DNA from: Nocardia vinacea NBRC 16497
GTDB taxonomy: Bacteria > Actinomycetota > Actinomycetes > Mycobacteriales > Mycobacteriaceae
NCBI RefSeq assembly: GCF_000308835.1
Contig: NZ_BAGN01000085.1
Location: forward strand, 62,001 to 126,000
Length of the DNA: 64,000 bases
Direction: 5' to 3'
In this document: in pieces, positions 63,010-64,000 of the stretch
Layout of the letters: every line of letters starts with the position of its first letter
How positions within the stretch are numbered: the first letter of the stretch is position 1
Made by a program: the position numbers and the translations under genes
The notes under the pieces: generated by a model
The model's database searches: none
The model's input: the letters and a program-made list of their open reading frames with translations, nothing else
What the model was told of the DNA's origin: nothing

Positions 63010-64000
63010 ATGACGACACTCGCGGTGAAACAGGAAACCGAGGTGCGCCGCGATGGCGCGGTATGGCTGGCGGCTTGGCCGGTGCTCGCGGTCTTCGTGC
63101 TCTCGAATGCGCCGACCCCGCTGTATGTCGTGTGGCAGCACCGACTCGGCTTCTCCTCGGGCACGTTGACCGCCGTATTCGCCTGTTACATAGTCGGCTT
63201 GCTCGGCGCGCTGCTGGTCGCAGGTGTGGTCTCCGACCGCGTCGGCCGCAAGCCCGTGCTGCTGCCCGCGGTGATCCTCGCGATGCTCGCCTGCGTACTC
63301 TTCGCCACCGCGAATTCGGTTGCGATGCTGGCGATCGCGCGCCTGCTCACCGGAATAGCTGTCGGCGCGGCCGTTTCGGCGGGTATGGCGGCGGTGACCG
63401 ATATCGGCGGCCCGGAGCGCAAACGCCTTGCCGCGCTCGCGGCCTCATCGACCATGGTGCTCGGCGCGGGCTTCGGTCCATTGCTGGCGGGCCTGCTGTC
63501 ACAGCTCGTTCCCGGCCCGACCGTCACCATCTTCGTCGTCGAAATCGTCTTACTCGCTTCGGCTTTCGCCGTCATAGCGCGGCTCGACCTGCCCAAGGTT
63601 GCGCGCGGGCGCGGTCCATGGATCCGTATCCCCGCGGTCGCCCCCGGCGGATGCATCGCCGTACTACTCGGCATCGCGGTATTCGCCCCGGGCATAACCG
63701 CGACATCATTCGTGCTCTCGCTCGGCCCTTCACTGCTGTCGAACCTGTTGGGGGCAACCAACCGAGTGCTCGCGGGCGGCCTCGCCTTTGTCATGTTCCT
63801 CGGCGCCACCGGTATCCAATTCGCGGTGCGCCGCCTGCGCTTGCGCACTATTCTGCTGGGCGGCACGGCGGCCACCCTGCTCAGCATGATCACCCTGGTG
63901 TCGGCGCTGCGGCTGACATCGATCGCTTTCTTCGCCGCCGCCGCGATCCTCGCGGGCATCGGTCAGGGCATGGGCCAATTCGGCGGTCTCACGGCCATCA
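63010..64000 (+). CDS. MFS transporter, 3' end outside the window
   Basis: A frame from ATG 63010 (MTTLAVKQETEVRRDG) behind AGGAGG runs past the window end. About 330 residues are visible. Membrane segments, motif A VVSDRVGRKPVLLP, and LLTGIAVGAAVSAGMAAVTDIGGPERKRLA identify a DHA1-type MFS transporter. It is divergent from an ArsR regulator with repeated operator elements between. Substrate is unknown. Confidence 0.9.
   Translation, partial: MTTLAVKQETEVRRDGAVWLAAWPVLAVFVLSNAPTPLYVVWQHRLGFSSGTLTAVFACYIVGLLGALLVAGVVSDRVGRKPVLLPAVILAMLACVLFATANSVAMLAIARLLTGIAVGAAVSAGMAAVTDIGGPERKRLAALAASSTMVLGAGFGPLLAGLLSQLVPGPTVTIFVVEIVLLASAFAVIARLDLPKVARGRGPWIRIPAVAPGGCIAVLLGIAVFAPGITATSFVLSLGPSLLSNLLGATNRVLAGGLAFVMFLGATGIQFAVRRLRLRTILLGGTAATLLSMITLVSALRLTSIAFFAAAAILAGIGQGMGQFGGLTAI

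Overview
The window is GC-rich, densely packed actinobacterial chromosome, most likely from Nocardia or a close relative in the Mycobacteriales. The evidence is the gene content and order. A replicative DnaE1, an F420/deazaflavin-type reductase beside ilvA, treX/treY/treZ, bioA-bioF-bioD, bioB with the small biotin-synthase auxiliary protein, and a Nudix-type NrtR regulator divergent from nadA-nadB-nadC appear in nearly the order I remember from Mycobacterium tuberculosis (Rv1547 to Rv1596). The genus is inference. I see no rRNA, tRNA, CRISPR array, transposase or integrase.

Layout. (1) 1-9145: a partial lipoprotein-like gene, then a minus-strand acetate block. It has a LytS/LytTR two-component pair, a DUF485-like protein with an SSS symporter, and then DUF485, actP and acs. 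A consensus pair of LytTR half-sites lies upstream of the DUF485-actP-acs operon. (2) 9366-13530: a DUF3052-like protein and dnaE1 with a strong terminator. (3) 13675-16248: a Cmx/CmrA-like efflux pump, its TetR regulator with matching operators in front of both genes, and a methyltransferase. (4) 16356-31591: treZ, a serine hydrolase, ilvA, a Ddn-like reductase, a large LuxR-ATPase regulator, a DUF2235 hydrolase, treY, glgX/treX, and a divergent cupin/MarR pair. (5) 31594-36266: a MarR-GNAT fusion, then bioA and bioF-bioD. (6) 36235-47454: accessory genes including a membrane-anchored hydrolase, an SsuABC-like transporter with a flavin monooxygenase, MFS pumps, an ECF sigma factor with a SnoaL-like tail, and a nucleotidyltransferase. 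(7) 47493-50803: bioQ divergent from bioB-bsaP-DUF2567, then a DUF1353 protein. (8) 50944-55938: a 1349-residue HTH/nSTAND/WD40 protein followed by two small genes. (9) 56095-60761: nrtR divergent from nadA-nadB-nadC. (10) 60765-64000: an HTH_42 protein, a TerB protein, and ArsR divergent from a truncated MFS gene.

How it works together. The clearest regulatory picture is biotin. The TetR gene next to bioB looks like bioQ, and three near-identical palindromes built on TGAAC-N3-GTTCA stand before bioA, bioF and bioB/bioQ. NAD synthesis shows the same logic with a 23-bp palindrome between nrtR and nadA. Several local regulators (TetR/Cmx, MarR/cupin, MarR-GNAT, ArsR/MFS) also have visible palindromes or repeats at their own promoters.

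Nothing here is certainly a new defence or mobile system. The best candidates for undescribed biology are the HTH-nSTAND-TM-WD40 protein with its two small followers, two tiny ORFs that bridge nadA and nadB through successive ATGA overlaps, and the LytTR-controlled double symporter locus.
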